Origin: Epiperipatus broadwayi
Lineage: Eukaryota > Onychophora > Udeonychophora > Euonychophora > Peripatidae
Reading direction: 5' to 3'
Assembly (NCBI GenBank): GCA_028023455.1
Contig: JAQFVV010006313.1
Coordinates: 246,001-310,000 of the forward strand
DNA: 64,000 nucleotides
Positions 24,701 through 43,409 of the stretch are shown here, in pieces. Under the pieces are notes generated by a model. That model had not been told where the DNA came from and searched no databases. It saw nothing but the letters and a program-made list of their open reading frames with translations. The position numbers and the translations under genes were made by a program. The stretch's first letter is position 1; each line of letters begins with the position of its first letter.

Positions 24701-26905
24701 GTACTTTTGCTTTCGGGTAAAATGAATTTAAAATATCTATTCTCTGATGTCATCAGTGACGCAAAATTCAAGATAGCTGCCAAAAACATTTTTCTCCGAT
24801 CATTATAGTGAATAATCGATTGTAAATCAAAGTAGTGGGTACAAATTGATGATGATCGCTATTGTGAAATATCATTAAGTAGCCAATCGCTAAGTGGGGT
24901 AAAGGTGTGTATTATTCTATGGTATGTCCAACAATGTTATTTGTAAATGCATCTGTAATATGAACTTCTCTTACATTACAATTTCTAAATATTATGTAAT
25001 TTATTAAATGCCATTATTTTGAGTATTAATGTATCCATATTTTTGTAGTTATTTTTCTGCCTAAACAAAGTGTTTGTGATAATTTATCTATTTGTTGTAT
25101 AAAAATTCAATAACTTGCAAACATTGGAATTTATAATCTTAATACAATTATTATTAATTATTTTTGTCAAGCCTACTATTGGTACTAATGTGCATTAAAG
25201 TGCTAAAGAAAAAATAATTTATGGTATTGCTATAATGATGTTGTCTAGAAAAGAATAAAAGAATACCTCCCCATGTTCCTTGAATCTAATATTGTAGCAC
25301 CACTAGTACAATAACACTGGTACAATTATGCTAGACAACTTTTAACACTATTAAACTTTTATTTATACAATGAGGAATTTCAAGAATTGAAGCTACTATA
25401 TCAGCATTTAAAGCAAATTCATCATCACACACTTTCATTTTATTAAATGAATTGTTTTCCCAAAATATTTTGACTACTTTCCTATTTGAATTATGTTTTA
25501 TTTTACAAAATGTATTTTTTTTCTAAGTATAGCTACATCTACCTTAAATATTATTAACTCCTCAGACTTCACTGTTGTCTTTTATTCTATTTTTGAAGAA
25601 TATGTATCATGTAAAGTTTGCTTCATTCCATGTATCTATATTTTTTAGAAACATATTTTTAATACTATTATTACTGTCATTTTTTTCTAATTTAGCCCTA
25701 CAAATGATAGTATTGTCTATCTAGCAACACTGGGTACATGGTGATAGGTAGAGTGTCATGGAGAAATTTTTGTTTGTATAACACCAGTTTAGATGACTGA
25801 AGATGGGAAAAGAAAAGAACAGCAAATTATTTTTCTTTCTGAAAAAAGTATCTTATCTTTGCAGAACCAACATATCTGTCTTACATTACAGCAGAAGATT
25901 TACTTTATTTGTTATTTACAGCTAATTTTCATATCTGAAAGTCATTCTTCTATATAATTATTTGTGGCAATTTGAGCAAAGCCAACACTTTAGGGTAGAT
26001 ATTAATATTTTGTTTTAAATAACAAAATAATTAACCAATATTCATGTTATCTATCTGCAAGACTTTTTTTTATTAAAAGTTCTTGTCTAAAATTAAAATA
26101 TTTTTACATGATAATTTGTATTATTTATTTATAACTATTGTATTAAATAAGAATTTTTGACTTTTTTTAGTAACTCTGATTGTTTAAATTGGTTATTTTA
26201 TTCACAGTCATAATGCTGTGAAAATGGTCATATCATTATCACTTAATATACTTTTTTTTAAATATCGTTAGTAAAAATAAATATTATTCTTTATATAGAA
26301 ATAACTATATTTATATTGGAGTATTAACGACAATAATCAACATACTATTGGTTATCAGGAAGGTTTTTTATGGGAAGTTTCTTTTTATTCATGGGCTTCA
26401 TTAATTTTGTATGTAACATGATTGTTATCTACTAATTAAGATGTACAGCTTCACAATATAACTGCGTTGTTAATTCACCATTTTATTAATATTAACAAAG
26501 ATAATTTAAAAACATAAAAATTATAACTGCCTAAATAATGTCAGAATAACTTTAAAACTATTAAATAAAATATAATTATTTGTGACATTATATTTATGTC
26601 AAAATAGATATTCCTTTTAATGATATTTTTTATATTATAACAAAAATAAGAAAAAAATAATATATAATGTATTTTATCTAGTCAATGTATAAGTTGTTTT
26701 ATATTGTTTCAATTACTATTTATTATTTATGATTCTCACTAATCTAATAGAGACATCATCAACGAAAACTCTCACGTTTTTGTTATTCATATCTTTCTAT
26801 CTACAATGAATGTCATTGATACATCATTTTTACATGCTGTTAGCAGGTTCTTTCTCTATGTATTTTTTTTGATCCTTTTCTTCTTTTTTAACTTCTGGTA
26901 TTTGA
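21746..26905. other. AT-rich stretch, no gene identified
   Basis: Long unique A/T-rich sequence. Short plus-strand open frames at 22601-22783, 23007-23237, 23694-23903 and 24614-24808 have no motif and compositions expected of A/T-rich chance frames. No repeats shared with the rest of the window were noticed. Confidence 0.4.
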
Positions 26906-26909
26906 ATTA

Positions 26910-27335
26910 ATCATCATTCTAGTCCTCTAATTTTGTTTATCCTTCTTCCATAACCAAACTATCTTAATCTACTTTGCTGAATGTCTATTTTGTTTTTTCC
27001 TGCTATCGCTTTTCTAATCTCTTGATTTGGTTTTTTCTCCAGACGTTTCTAATAATTTAATTTTGTAATTAATAAGCCATGTTTATTTTTTTAGTTACTG
27101 TCCATGTCTCCACTCCACACATAATAAATTATTATATATAAGCTTTTTCATTTTTATCTAACATATTAATTACTTCTCTATAATGTAGTTGATTATTGAT
27201 ATTGTCTGCCTCCCTTCTTATCAATTCTTTTGAAATTAATATTTCTTTTCAATTATCATTTATTTTTCAATGATTGTCCTTAAATATTGAATACTCTCCA
27301 TTATCACTATAATGAACACATTATTTTCGGTCATC
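26910..27335 (-). pseudogene. LINE (non-LTR) reverse transcriptase C-terminal remnant
   Basis: On the minus strand from about 27310: ESIQYLRTIIEK (the family's V..F.YLG block), then ELIRREADNINNQ, then IMCGVETWTVTKK (about 27130-27090). The last is the LLYG.EtWt.tkk signature of LINE reverse transcriptases. Further on, in another frame, QQSRLR then FGYGRR (about 26960-26930) match the terminal rRLRWFGHv.R block. Three frames and several stops are needed. Only the C-terminal third survives. It is a different copy, and probably a different subfamily, from the remnant at 14.8-15.1 kb: the WT is followed by VTKK here and by IYQC there. Confidence 0.75.
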
Positions 27336-28113
27336 TATATATTCCATATCTCCGAACTTATTATATAATTACTATTTGGTTTATTTCTTAAAACGTTATA
27401 TTTTAATAAATTAATTCCTGATCATTTACAAATAATAAATTGAATAATTATTTAATATTGGATGGTCTTACTTATCAGTTTTTATGACTTCTAATTACAA
27501 ATTAAAAAAAAAAAAAAACTAATGTAAATGTAAAACATTCATCTTTAATCAAAATGTACTTATCTGAAATGTTAGTATGAAAAATTGTGATTTCAAAAAG
27601 ATTGACATATGACGCCTGTAAATCAAAGAGTAGATCTTTTTTTTTTTCTTATGAGAAGCGCTGTTTAAGAAGAAAGCAATTAAAAATTTATATAGTAAAA
27701 ATAACAAGTCCTATTGTAGTTTGATTTTAAAAAAGATATAAACTGCAAATGCAGTGATAACAAACATGTTGTTACAATAATCAAACTACAAATTAAAATT
27801 TATATTGTGTTCGCTTAAATTTCTCTAATGTTTTATTGAATAATCTATTCTAATAAATGACTAATGAAAAATATTAGTATACTTTCATTAAGGGATTTGT
27901 ATTAATGTTGTGAGGGCAGCTTAAAAAAATATATTTTGTAATATCTTTCTGAAAATCTTTTTTTTTTAAATAATAATAATAAATCTACTTTAAGCTCAGC
28001 ATATTATCTTTCATCTATTAGAGACAATTTTTAGCTATTAATGTATAATACCATTTTATCCGTCAACTAGTTTTATTGTATATTTGATATTTATCAATTA
28101 AACTGTAGTGATT
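27336..28113. other. AT-rich stretch, nothing identified
   Basis: A-rich and T-rich tracts; no motif. Confidence 0.4.
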
Positions 28114-28356
28114 TGCTATACATATATGAAAAACAAAAAAACACAAGTTAAAACTTGCTAACGCTTGTATTTATGACAATAGATGGCATTCAACCAAAAA
28201 CACTGTCAAGCGTATGTTTTGTTTACATAAACGTCAGAGCAAGCATTCACTATCTCTAACTTTAGTTCCACTTTCAGATCATGATTTCAAGCTATTTGCT
28301 ATCGTCAGTGACAAAACATACACTTGACGGTATTTTTGGTAGAATGCCATTTATTG

Positions 28357-28393
<37 letters not shown>

Positions 28394-28422
28394 TTGATTT
28401 CAAGCTATTTGCTATCGTCAGT

Positions 28423-28459
<37 letters not shown>

Positions 28460-28460
28460 T
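28114..28460. repeat. Foldback element, family F, copy 2, with (TA)n runs
   Basis: Bases 28120-28318 match the lead-in and left arm of copy 1 at the window start (tgaaaaacaaaaaaacac through cagatcatgatttcaagct). A short inverted stretch (about 28313-28363) is the complement of the gtcaagcgtatgtttt and gatggcatt parts. Then come (TA)n (about 28360-28391), a second short copy of atttcaagctatttgctatc, and a second (TA)n (28424-28459). The right arm is mostly deleted or rearranged. (TA)n again borders the element on its inner and outer sides. Confidence 0.75.
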
Positions 28461-30404
28461 GAACAATGATAAGCATATGTATAAGAAATTGTGGTCTGGA
28501 TCAATTGATGAGTGTTAGTTCAGCACAAAATGTTCATCTTGGTAATCCTAGATCTTTATCACATGTCTTTGGTCATATGTTTATGATTACATCCCCCCAC
28601 TTAACACATTAAATGTGGATAAAAACGGGCCCTGTCTTGCGTCAGTGATGTAGTGAAAATTATACTCCAGACAAATTATTCATTATTGGATAATCTCTAG
28701 TCTAATGAATGACTAATAAAAATTATTAATATATTACTCAATGTTTTATTGAATATAATGAATTTCGAGAAGAAAAAGTTTTGATATTTTTGTCAATTTT
28801 TTTTTTTAATTTCCATTACAAAAGAGAATAAACAGATCATTATGAACATAAACTATATTTATTTTTAGTTTTAAATAAAATAAAATAAACAATTATGCAA
28901 ATGTCAGATAATTTTTTTTTTATAATTCATATAAAATTGATCAACTGATATATATTAATAAAAGTATTTTTTCGCACTGAACAATGTTCTATATTTCAAA
29001 TAAATGATGAACCACAAATAAAAAATGAAATGATGTAATACATTGCTACTTTTTCATAAAAATAAAAAAAAAGCCGCCTAAAATAAATATAATCTAATCG
29101 AAAAGTATATTAATTACTCTTGTAACAATTTTTTTTTCACAAAAATTCATAATTTACATTCTTCAGAGCTAAAATTGATTGGATGTTATATAAATCATTA
29201 TTTTTATTATAATACCCTTTCAGTGGGACTCACACTTATATATGAAGTAAAAAAAACAAAGTATTTAAATTGATATTCTTCCAAAGTCAACGTTAAATCA
29301 AGAGCCATTGTTCAGTATAAATTTTTTCTCAACAATCTTTTTCACTATACGTTTATTTCACACACAACACCTATTTATTAGATGAGTAAGTTATTTAAGT
29401 AAATATCTCATATAAATGATAATTTGAAACTCGTTTCATATGTTTTTAGCATATTTTGATTGATTTTGGAGGTTCTAATACATTAGCAATCAGTTGTAAA
29501 TAATGTAATACTTTGTTTATTACAGCTTATACCAATAAAATATGAAATGTAGTTCACAATATAATTAAATTGACCAATCATCTTGCAAAGATTTATTAAT
29601 TATGGGCTTCCTGCTAATGGATGATATATAAATACTGTAAATGACTACTACATCTCTATTTTGAAACCACACACAAAACATTAATACAAATTCCACAAAA
29701 GCTGACATTACCAAAAAACGTTTATCACATTCTAAAGTGGTGAAACAGTATTAGAATAATTTTGAAGATACACCAACAATATATTTTTTTTCAAATTGTC
29801 ACAATAGAACTAGAAAAAAATAGCATTCATAGATGTTTTTTTCCAATAAATCTATCTCATAAAATTTGCAACACTCATCTCCTTTTCTCACAAAAATATT
29901 TGATATGAATATCCAATTGTGACAAAAATACAAAAACGAAGTTATATTTTTATTATGAAATAAAACAAAATAAATGTTTCAGAAGCCAATGATTGACTAG
30001 CTCAGAACAACGGTCTTGTTAAGAATAGTCATTAGCAAAATCTTAGAGGTGGCAAAAAGAAACAAATAAATCAGCACAATCAATATAAGATTAGAATACC
30101 ATTCAAATAAAGAATACTGCAAAAGTCATAACATTTACAAAAAAATGCTAAAAAACCCAAACAATTTGCATAATAATATTATTTTGAAAAGATATTTATC
30201 AAAAACATTGACATATACCATTAAAAAGGGAATAAAAGGACATAATGGCTAGAAAAGACAGATGTTTTATATAGAAAATCCTACATATATACAAGAATAT
30301 AAACAAGTCTAAAAGACTTCCTTTTGTAGTTTTATATTTTTGATAGCCATGAAAGGGCATTTAAATTAAACCTTTGATATTAACCTTTCATAGTTTTATT
30401 CTGC
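28461..30404. other. AT-rich stretch with a possible third fragment of the 11.7 kb repeat
   Basis: About 28490-28560 (gtggtctggatcaattgatg, then gttagttcagcacaaaatg) resembles the central part of the elements at 11.9 and 17.8 kb, at lower identity. The rest is unique A/T-rich sequence with no gene. Confidence 0.4.
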
Positions 30405-31245
30405 AGTTTTGCATGTTTTGGCCAATTCATCCCCTGGTGATTTTTTTAGTAAGTATTATACATTAAAATGCATATGTCATCATATATTTTGTTACATAAA
30501 AATTTTGCTAAAAAATTTACACTAAAAGGTGAGAAAATCAAAATTCCTACTCTTACAATAGACATAAGCCCTGCCCTGACATATTCAGCCATTGTCTATT
30601 GTCATTGATTAAAGAAATATTTCCAATAAACAAAAATGTGCTTATATGTGAATTTAATACAGTTTTAAATATTTCTTTTACAATAATTTATACTATATTT
30701 ACTAGATGTCAAGAAATATAAATTATTAGTAACTTATTTTGACTTGAAATACTTTATTTTCAAAAATATAATGTTTATTCACAGTGAATGTAAATTTGGC
30801 CCAAAGCAATTTAAAAGATTAGCTTCTATGTAAGTAATCTAATTATAGTTACGAGGATGAAAATATCACAATTTTGCAATAATATTTAAATATTTTAAAT
30901 TTTTAAACCATAATTCATTAGATATAAGAGAAATAAATAAATATTCATTTGGATTTTTAAAAATAATAATAAGTAACAAATACTTCATTGATTTTGTAAA
31001 CTGAAAATACTCATTCTAGAAATGATCACATCTAAACTCTTTTTTTTCGATTACTATCTCATTTTTTTTAATATTTACAGAAATAAAATGTGAACATTTA
31101 AAATTTACCTCAATAGTAAACAAAATTATCTATCAAACAAAGTCAAATTTATTAATTTTTTTATAAGTAATAATCATTTAATCATATATTTTACATTGAT
31201 GTGTGGGACAAAGAAAAATGTCAGAAATTGTGCATGTTTAAAGGG
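30405..31245 (+). repeat. Interspersed repeat R850, copy 2
   Basis: Begins with the ttttggccaatt block and the cccctggtga segment, and runs through the cctgacat paragraph, a long A/T-rich middle (tacagaaataaaatgtgaac near 31078) and an end near ttacattgatgtgtgggaca. The order and text parallel copies 3 and 4 and the reverse complement of copy 1. No open frame is conserved between copies. Confidence 0.8.
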
Positions 31246-31295
31246 TTAACAAGGTAGCATATATATTTTATTATACTGCAACAAATTTAAAAAAA

Positions 31296-31305
31296 ATAGC
31301 AATAC

Positions 31306-31341
<36 letters not shown>

Positions 31342-31359
31342 GTATTGCTATTTATTTAA

Positions 31360-31396
<37 letters not shown>
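31296..31396. repeat. TA-rich palindrome between R850 copies
   Basis: The text aaatagcaatacattta and its reverse complement flank a (TA)n run (about 31296-31352), followed by a second (TA)n run (31363-31396) bounded by aagga and tcctt. The pair forms two adjacent hairpins. Confidence 0.8.
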
Positions 31397-31398
<2 letters not shown>

Positions 31399-31429
31399 CC
31401 TTCTTAACTTTTTGTGGAGTAAATCTGAA

Positions 31430-32270
31430 TTATTTCATCTTTTGGCCAATTTGCTTCTTAGTGAATTTTTTCATAAGTATTATATGTTAAAATGCATTTA
31501 AAATGGTATATTTTGCTATAATAATTTTTCCCCAAAAAAGTGTGTTAAAAGGTGAGAAATTCAAAATTCCCATTTTTACAATAGACATATGTCCTACCCT
31601 GACATGTTTGGCCATTGTCTCATGCCAAGGCTGTAAAACATTCGGTATTTTATGATATTTCAGTTTCCAATGATGCAAAAACATGTTTATTTGCAATTTT
31701 ATTATAAATTTAAGTATTTTTTAAAAATAATTTACACTATATTTATTAGATATCAAAAAATATAAATTATTTAATAACTTATTGTGAATTGAAATACTTT
31801 ATTTTTCAAAATATAATGTTATATTAGCATCTAACATAAATGTAGCCTGAAGCAAATTAGAAGACAAACTATGATGTAAACAAACTACTTTATTTATGAG
31901 TAAAAAATATAACTTTGCAATAAATATTCAAAAAATTTAAACATTTAAAGCATAATTCATTGGGTATAAAAGAAATAAATAGTTATACATTTTAAATGTC
32001 TAAAAATAATAAAAATTAAAAAATTTTTTGTTGATTTTAATCTTTCTAGAAACATGATGCATAACAACTTTGTTTTAATTACAGTCTCATTTTTTTTTAA
32101 TATTTACAGAAACAAAATGTAAACATTTAAAATTTATTTCAGTAATAAACAAAAATATGAATTAAATAAAGTCAAATTTGTTATTTTCTGATAAGTAATA
32201 CATATTTTATCATATATTTTATGTTGATGTGTGAGGCAATGAAAAACATCAGAAATGCTGAAATGTAAGA
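31430..32270 (+). repeat. Interspersed repeat R850, copy 3
   Basis: Same order of blocks as copy 2: ttttggccaatt, cctgacatgtttggcc, atttattagatatcaa, tttacagaaacaaaatgtaa, and the end block tatgttgatgtgtgagg. The minus-strand open frame at 31487-31696 lies inside it and is disrupted in the other copies, so it is not treated as a gene. Confidence 0.8.
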
Positions 32271-32782
<512 letters not shown>

Positions 32783-32821
32783 GTAAAAAGAAATTATTTC
32801 ACACTCAGCTGCCTACTATAT

Positions 32822-33313
<492 letters not shown>

Positions 33314-33354
33314 TATTTTAACTTTTCTTCAACACATTAATACTTTAAACAACA

Positions 33355-34378
33355 AAAAAATGTATTTTGGCCGATTCACCCTCTAGTGAATTTTACAACA
33401 GTATATTTTATTGTAATAAATTTTTGTCTGAAATTTCTGCAAAAAAAAAAATGAAATTCAAAATTCCCACTCTAACATTATATATAAGTCCCACCTGACA
33501 TGATCAGGCATTATATGTTGCCAAGGCTGTAAAACATTTGGCATTTTTGGACATTAATATTTCCACTGACAAAAAACATGTTTATTTGTGAATTTATTAT
33601 AGTTTTAGATATTTTTTTAAAATAATTTATATTATATTTATTAGATATCAACAAATAAAAAATATTAATAACTTATTTTTTATTGAAATACTTTATTTTC
33701 AAAAAATAAATTGTTATATTAGCAGCTAATGTAAATATGGCCTGGTGCAAATTTGGAGACTTGCTATGACATAAACAATCTACTTATATTTATGAGGAAG
33801 AAAATATTCACAATTTTGCAATAAATATTTTAAAAAATTAAACCTTTAAAACATAATTTGTTAGATTTTAGAGAAATAAATAATTGTTCATTCAAGTTTT
33901 TAAAAATATTCAGAAATGAAGAAAATTTCATTGATTTTATAAACTGAAAATAAACTTTCTAGAAATAATGATGTATAATGGCATTATTTTTATTACTGTC
34001 TCATTTTTTTAATATTTCCATAAATAAAATATGAACATTTAAATATTATTTTAGTAGTAAACAATAATATCTAGCAAACAAAGTATAAATTGTTATTTTC
34101 TGATAAGTAATAATCATTTTATCATATATTTTATGTTGACATACACAAAAAAATATTTTTCTATAAACAATGATGTATAAAGTCTTTGTTTTGATTACAT
34201 CCTCATTTTTTAATGTTTACAGAAACAAAATGTGAACATTTAAAATTTATTTCAGTAGTAAACATAAATATCTATCAAATGAAGTCAAATTTGTTATTTT
34301 CTGACAAGTAGTAATCATTTTATTATATATTTTACATTGACCTGTGAGACAAAAAAACATCAGAAATAGTGAAATTTG
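33355..34378 (+). repeat. Interspersed repeat R850, copy 4, with internal duplication
   Basis: Starts with ttttggccgattcaccctc and follows the same block order. The terminal ~150 bases are present twice (about 33960-34140 and 34165-34345), both carrying the aataaaat/aacaaaat-gtgaacattt paragraph, the aagtaataatcattt block and a tattttatgttgac/tattttacattgac end. The duplication makes this copy longer than the others. Confidence 0.78.
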
Positions 34379-38745
<4,367 letters not shown>

Positions 38746-38805
38746 TATATATATATTTTTTTTATTTATATATATGAATGATATGTAAATATATTTTTGT
38801 TTTAT

Positions 38806-39133
38806 ATAAAGCTAGCTGGAAGGGCAATTTAAACAATTTATTAAAATATAATTGGAACAAGTTTGTTTTTCTTCATTCTTTAATATAAATGGAATACCTC
38901 ATATACGTTCCATTATATTTAACTTGCTTAATTATGAGCTACCATATAGTTTCCATTACATTTGGCAAATGTAATGGAAACTATATGGTAGCTTACAATT
39001 GGATAAGCCAAATATAATGGAACGTCTATTAGGTATTCCATTAAAATTAAAGAATGAAGAAAAACAAAATTATTCCAGTTATATTTAAATAAATTGTTTA
39101 AATGCCCTTCCAGCTAGCTATACATAAAACAAA
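38806..39133. repeat. Foldback element with ~160-base arms
   Basis: Left arm 38806-38964 and right arm 38968-39133 are inverted copies (agctagctggaagggca and tgcccttccagctagct at the outer ends; gtttccattacattt and aaatgtaatggaaac at the centre) with almost no loop. The right arm also opens the 1.4 kb repeat described next. Confidence 0.88.
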
Positions 39134-40228
39134 TCTAAAATCATGCAAAGCAATGAGATCTATCTTTATAATTTATTTTTAAAGTTGATGTGACTAACTA
39201 ATCAAATATATATATATATATTAGAAACAATAGGACTTTTACTAAATTCAAATATACACATCTAACTATATAAATTTATGTACCTCTAAATATATAAATG
39301 AATAATAATATGTGTAAGTGACCTACAAACCAAATAATAAATGAAATATGAAATTATCTTTTATTATTTATAAATTCAATTAATTTCATAATAACTTTGG
39401 CATTAAAAGAAAATAAGAATAATATAGTATCGCTCTTTTAAATAATTACAAAGGCATTATTTATAAAAACAAATAGTACATCCTTTATTTTATGTTATAG
39501 TTCAACTTTAAATAATATTGATGTTTTAAATATAAATACAAAGAATAACTATATGATATATACTTGTAATAAGTATATATAGATTAAATATATAAGGACA
39601 TATTTTTGCCTAACCATTATAATATAAATATAACAATTCATATATAACTTCAACCTATAAATTACATTTTAAGATTTTTAAATTATTTAAGATAATTGTC
39701 TGAACATCTGTTATACGTTTAATATTATTATAAAACAAGATGCTTAAATTGATTATTTATATAACGTTATATTTTATAATGAAAAATAAAATAAACAAAC
39801 CAAAATATCGATCTCAAAAATATATTTATACATATAAAATTCTTTACTACCTTTTTAAAAGTTCCTTAGTTAGTTTTCCTTTAAAAGTTAATTTACTCCA
39901 TGAGTTATTTCTTTATCCGTTTACTATTATTATTAGAATGCATTCTGTCGAAGGTGAAGAAACTATTATGTTAAAGAAAATTGTTAATTCCTAGACACAT
40001 GCATATTTTATTCTTTCAAAATTTCCTTCATTAAAAAAAATAAATAAACAAATTGAAATATTAAATCCAGCATGTCAATTCCTATTACTTCCAGATTATG
40101 ATTAAATTAACGATTATACATTTAAGATAGCTATATCAAATTTCAGCTCCAGACGCGACAAAATTTATACATTGAATTTTTTTAGTTGTTCCATTGAAAA
40201 TTGCCTTGGAATAAATGAATGTGATGAC

Positions 40229-40245
40229 GCAGCTCCTAGCTGCGA
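40229..40245. other. Short perfect hairpin at the end of repeat copy A
   Basis: cgcagctcctagctgcg has 7-base complementary arms around a 3-base loop and is followed within ~8 bases by a T-rich run. The same text ends copy D at 42773-42789. It is GC-rich against a very AT-rich background, so it is probably a structural end signal of the repeat. Confidence 0.6.
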
Positions 40246-40968
40246 TATATTTTTCTTAGCAAGCCATAATTTATGTATTTACCTAACTTTATAATTTATT
40301 TTTAAAGATGATGTGAATAACTAATCAAATATATATATATCAGAAACAAAGGGACTTCTACTAAATTCAAATGTAATGGAAACTATAGGTGGCTTACAAT
40401 TGGATAAGCCAAATATAATGGAACGTCTATTAAGTATTCCATTAAAATTAAAGAATGAAGAAAAACAAACTTATTCCAATTATATTTTAATAAATTGTTT
40501 AAATGTCCTTCCAGCTAGCTATATATAAGACAAATCTAAAATCATATAGAGCAATGAGATCTATTATTATAATTTATTTTAAGATTGATGTGACTAACTA
40601 ATCAAATATATATATCAAAAATAAAGGAACTTTTACTAAATTCAAATATACACATCTAACTATGTAAATTTATATACCTCTAAACATATGACTGAATAAT
40701 AATATATATGTAAGTGACCTACAAACCAAATAATAAATGAAATAGGAAATTATCTTTTATTAAATCGTAAATTCAATTAATTTACTAATAACTTTGGCAT
40801 TAAAAGAAAATAAGAATAATATAGTATCGATCTTTTAAATAATTACAAAGGCATTATTTATAAAAATAAATAGCACATCTTTTATTTTATGTTATAGTTT
40901 AACTTTAAATAATATTGGTGTTTCAAATATAAATACAAAAAATAAATATATGTACATACTTGTAATAA

Positions 40969-41058
<90 letters not shown>

Positions 41059-41398
41059 TAAATATATAAAGACATATTTCTGCCTAACAATTATAATATA
41101 AATATAATAATTCATATGCAATCTCATCCTATAAATTACATTTTAAGAGTTTAAATTATTTAAATATTTTATTTTAACATCTATTATACGTCTAATATTA
41201 TTATAAAACAAGATGTTTAAATTGATTATTTATAAACGTTATATTTTATAATGAAAAATAATAAAAAAATAAAAAATAAAAATATATCGATCTCAAAAAT
41301 CTATCGATATATCATTTATATAAAACAAATCTAAAATCATACTAATCAATGAGATCTTTCATTATAATTTATCTTTTAGGTTGATGTGACTAACTAAT

Positions 41399-41441
<43 letters not shown>

Positions 41442-41702
41442 AACAAAGGGACTTCTACTAAATTCAAATATACACATCTAATTATGTAAATTTATGTATC
41501 TCTAAATATTTGAATGAATAATAATATGTGTAAGTGATCTACAAATCAAATAATAAATGAAATATGAAATTATCTTTTATTATTTATAAATTCAATTAAT
41601 TTCATAATAACTTTGGCATTAAAAGAAAATAAGAATAATATAGTATCGCTCTTTTAAATAATTACAAAGGCATTATTTATAAAACAAATAGTACATCCTT
41701 TA

Positions 41703-41903
41703 TTTTATTAATTAAATTAATGGGTTCCTTATTCATTGTCAAATCTGTACCAATTACTTCAACAAATTTATTAAATACTTCACGAAATATTTTCCGAATG
41801 TCTTCTTTCATCGACCTATTGAACTTTTCAAAACATTCATCAATTATTTGGTTTCTCTTCTCAAATATACGATCTATAGATTCCCACCTACTATCTATGT
41901 AAA
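41703..41903 (-). pseudogene. Orphan coding fragment inserted in the 1.4 kb repeat
   Basis: The minus strand is open throughout this ~200-base insert, which splits copies C and D of the repeat. It reads as a charged, helical sequence (DSRWESIDRIFEKRNQ, then IIDECFEKFNRSMKEDIRK, then FVEVIGTD). It has no start codon. Codon use is less AT-driven than chance frames nearby, which supports a real coding origin. The weaker plus-strand frame with an ATG is its shadow. Similar helical text occurs in retrotransposon Gag proteins, but I cannot assign a family. Confidence 0.45.
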
Positions 41904-42772
41904 TTCAATTAACTTCATAATAACTTTGGTATTATGAGAAAATAAGAATAATATAGTATCGCTCTTTTAAATAATTACAAAGGCATTATTTATAAAAACA
42001 AATAGTACATCCTTTATTTTATGTTATAGTTCAACTTTAAATAATATTGATGTTTTAAATATAAATACAAAGAATAACTATATGTATATACTTGTAATAA
42101 GTATATATAGATTAAATATATAAAGACATATTTCTGCCTAACAATTATAATATAAATATAATAATTTATATATAACTTCAACCTATAAATTACATTTTAA
42201 GATTTTTAAATTATTTAAGATAATTATCTGAACATCTGTGATACGTCTAATATTATTATAAAACAAGATGCTTAAATTGACCACTTATAAAACGTTGTAT
42301 TTTATAATAAAAAAAAAAAAAATACAAGTAAATAAACCAAAAATATCGATCTCAAAAATATATTTATACATATAAAATTCTTTACTACCTTTTTAAAGTT
42401 CCTTAGTTAATTTTCCTTTCCAAAAAGTTAATTTATTACATGAGTTCTTTGTATCCATTTACTTTTGTTATTATTAGAATGCATTCTATCAAAAGGCGAA
42501 GAAATTATTATATTAAAGAAAATTGTTAATCCTTAGATATATGCATATTTTATCCGTTTTAAAATTTCCTTCTTTTTTAAAAAATAAATAAACAAATTAA
42601 AGGTTAAATCCAGCATGTCAATTCCAATTACTTCCAGATTATGATTAAATTGACGATTATATATTTAAGATAGCTATATCAAGTTTCAACTCCAGACGCG
42701 ACGAAATTTATATATTGAAAATTTTCTTAGTTGTTCCATTGAAAATTGCCTTGGAATAAATGAATGTGATGA

Positions 42773-42789
42773 CGCAGCTCCTAGCTGCG
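42773..42789. other. Short perfect hairpin at the end of repeat copy D
   Basis: Identical to the hairpin at 40229-40245, with identical flanks (gatga before, atatatttttcttagcaag after). Confidence 0.6.
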
Positions 42790-42850
42790 ATATATTTTTC
42801 TTAGCAAGCCATAATTTATGTATTTATCATAAGATATATATGTTATTTCA

Positions 42851-43388
42851 GTATTTTGAAGAATAGTAAATTTTATAGAACTAAAGTACAACAAAATCTT
42901 TATTTTTCAGTTGTTTGTTCTATATCTATTCCAATAAACATTATAATGGCTTCCTAATTATTGTTGCTATCGTTCCATGTGCCAGCAGATACTATTTTAA
43001 AACTCATGTTATATATGTTCTCTTTTAAAACAATTAACATTAAAATAAAAATAAAATATCAAGTATATATATATAAAATATTAAAATTAAAATTTGACAT
43101 CTTTAAAAATATACATAAATAATTATTTATTACATTTAGTAATCATTGCAAATAAAATAATTTTTTTAATCAACAATTTATATGTCCTTATTTATTTTAA
43201 TAATTAAATGTTCATATTGATGTACTATCAATATATATAAATAAAATAATAACTTCAAATAATAACTATATTTAATAAACATAAAAAATAATACTACTTC
43301 ATATGTAAACATCAACTCAAAGAGATTTTTTTTTTAATAACAAATGACAATTTTTAAAAAATATAATATCGACTTATCGATATTTACA
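42851..43388. other. AT-rich stretch, nothing identified
   Basis: No motif. A (TA)n run lies at 43389-43408. Confidence 0.4.
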
Positions 43389-43409
43389 ATATATATATAT
43401 ATATATATG

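Larger units (their letters stand above)
38968..42850 (+). repeat. Nested tandem copies of a ~1.4 kb A/T-rich repeat
   Basis: Copy A (38968-40282) runs from aaatgtaatggaaact through gatgtgactaactaatcaaa, cattaaaagaaaataagaat, atagtatcgctcttttaaat and gattatgattaaatt to the cgcagctcctagctgcg hairpin and aagccataatttatgtattt. A 40283-40366 fragment precedes copy B (40367-41290). Copy C (about 41325-41702) is truncated, and copy D (about 41904-42850) resumes and ends with the same hairpin. (TA)n tracts differ in length between copies (for example 40970-41055 and 41402-41437). Open frames at 39740-39994 and 40882-41127 are inside it and not conserved. Class unknown. Confidence 0.8.

Noticed and set aside
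31487-31696. Minus-strand open frame in R850 copy 3
   Set aside because: Not preserved in the other three copies of the repeat, so it is unlikely to be a gene.
41720-41902. Plus-strand open frame with an ATG in the 1.4 kb repeat array
   Set aside because: The minus strand over the same bases is fully open and more protein-like; the plus frame is treated as its shadow.
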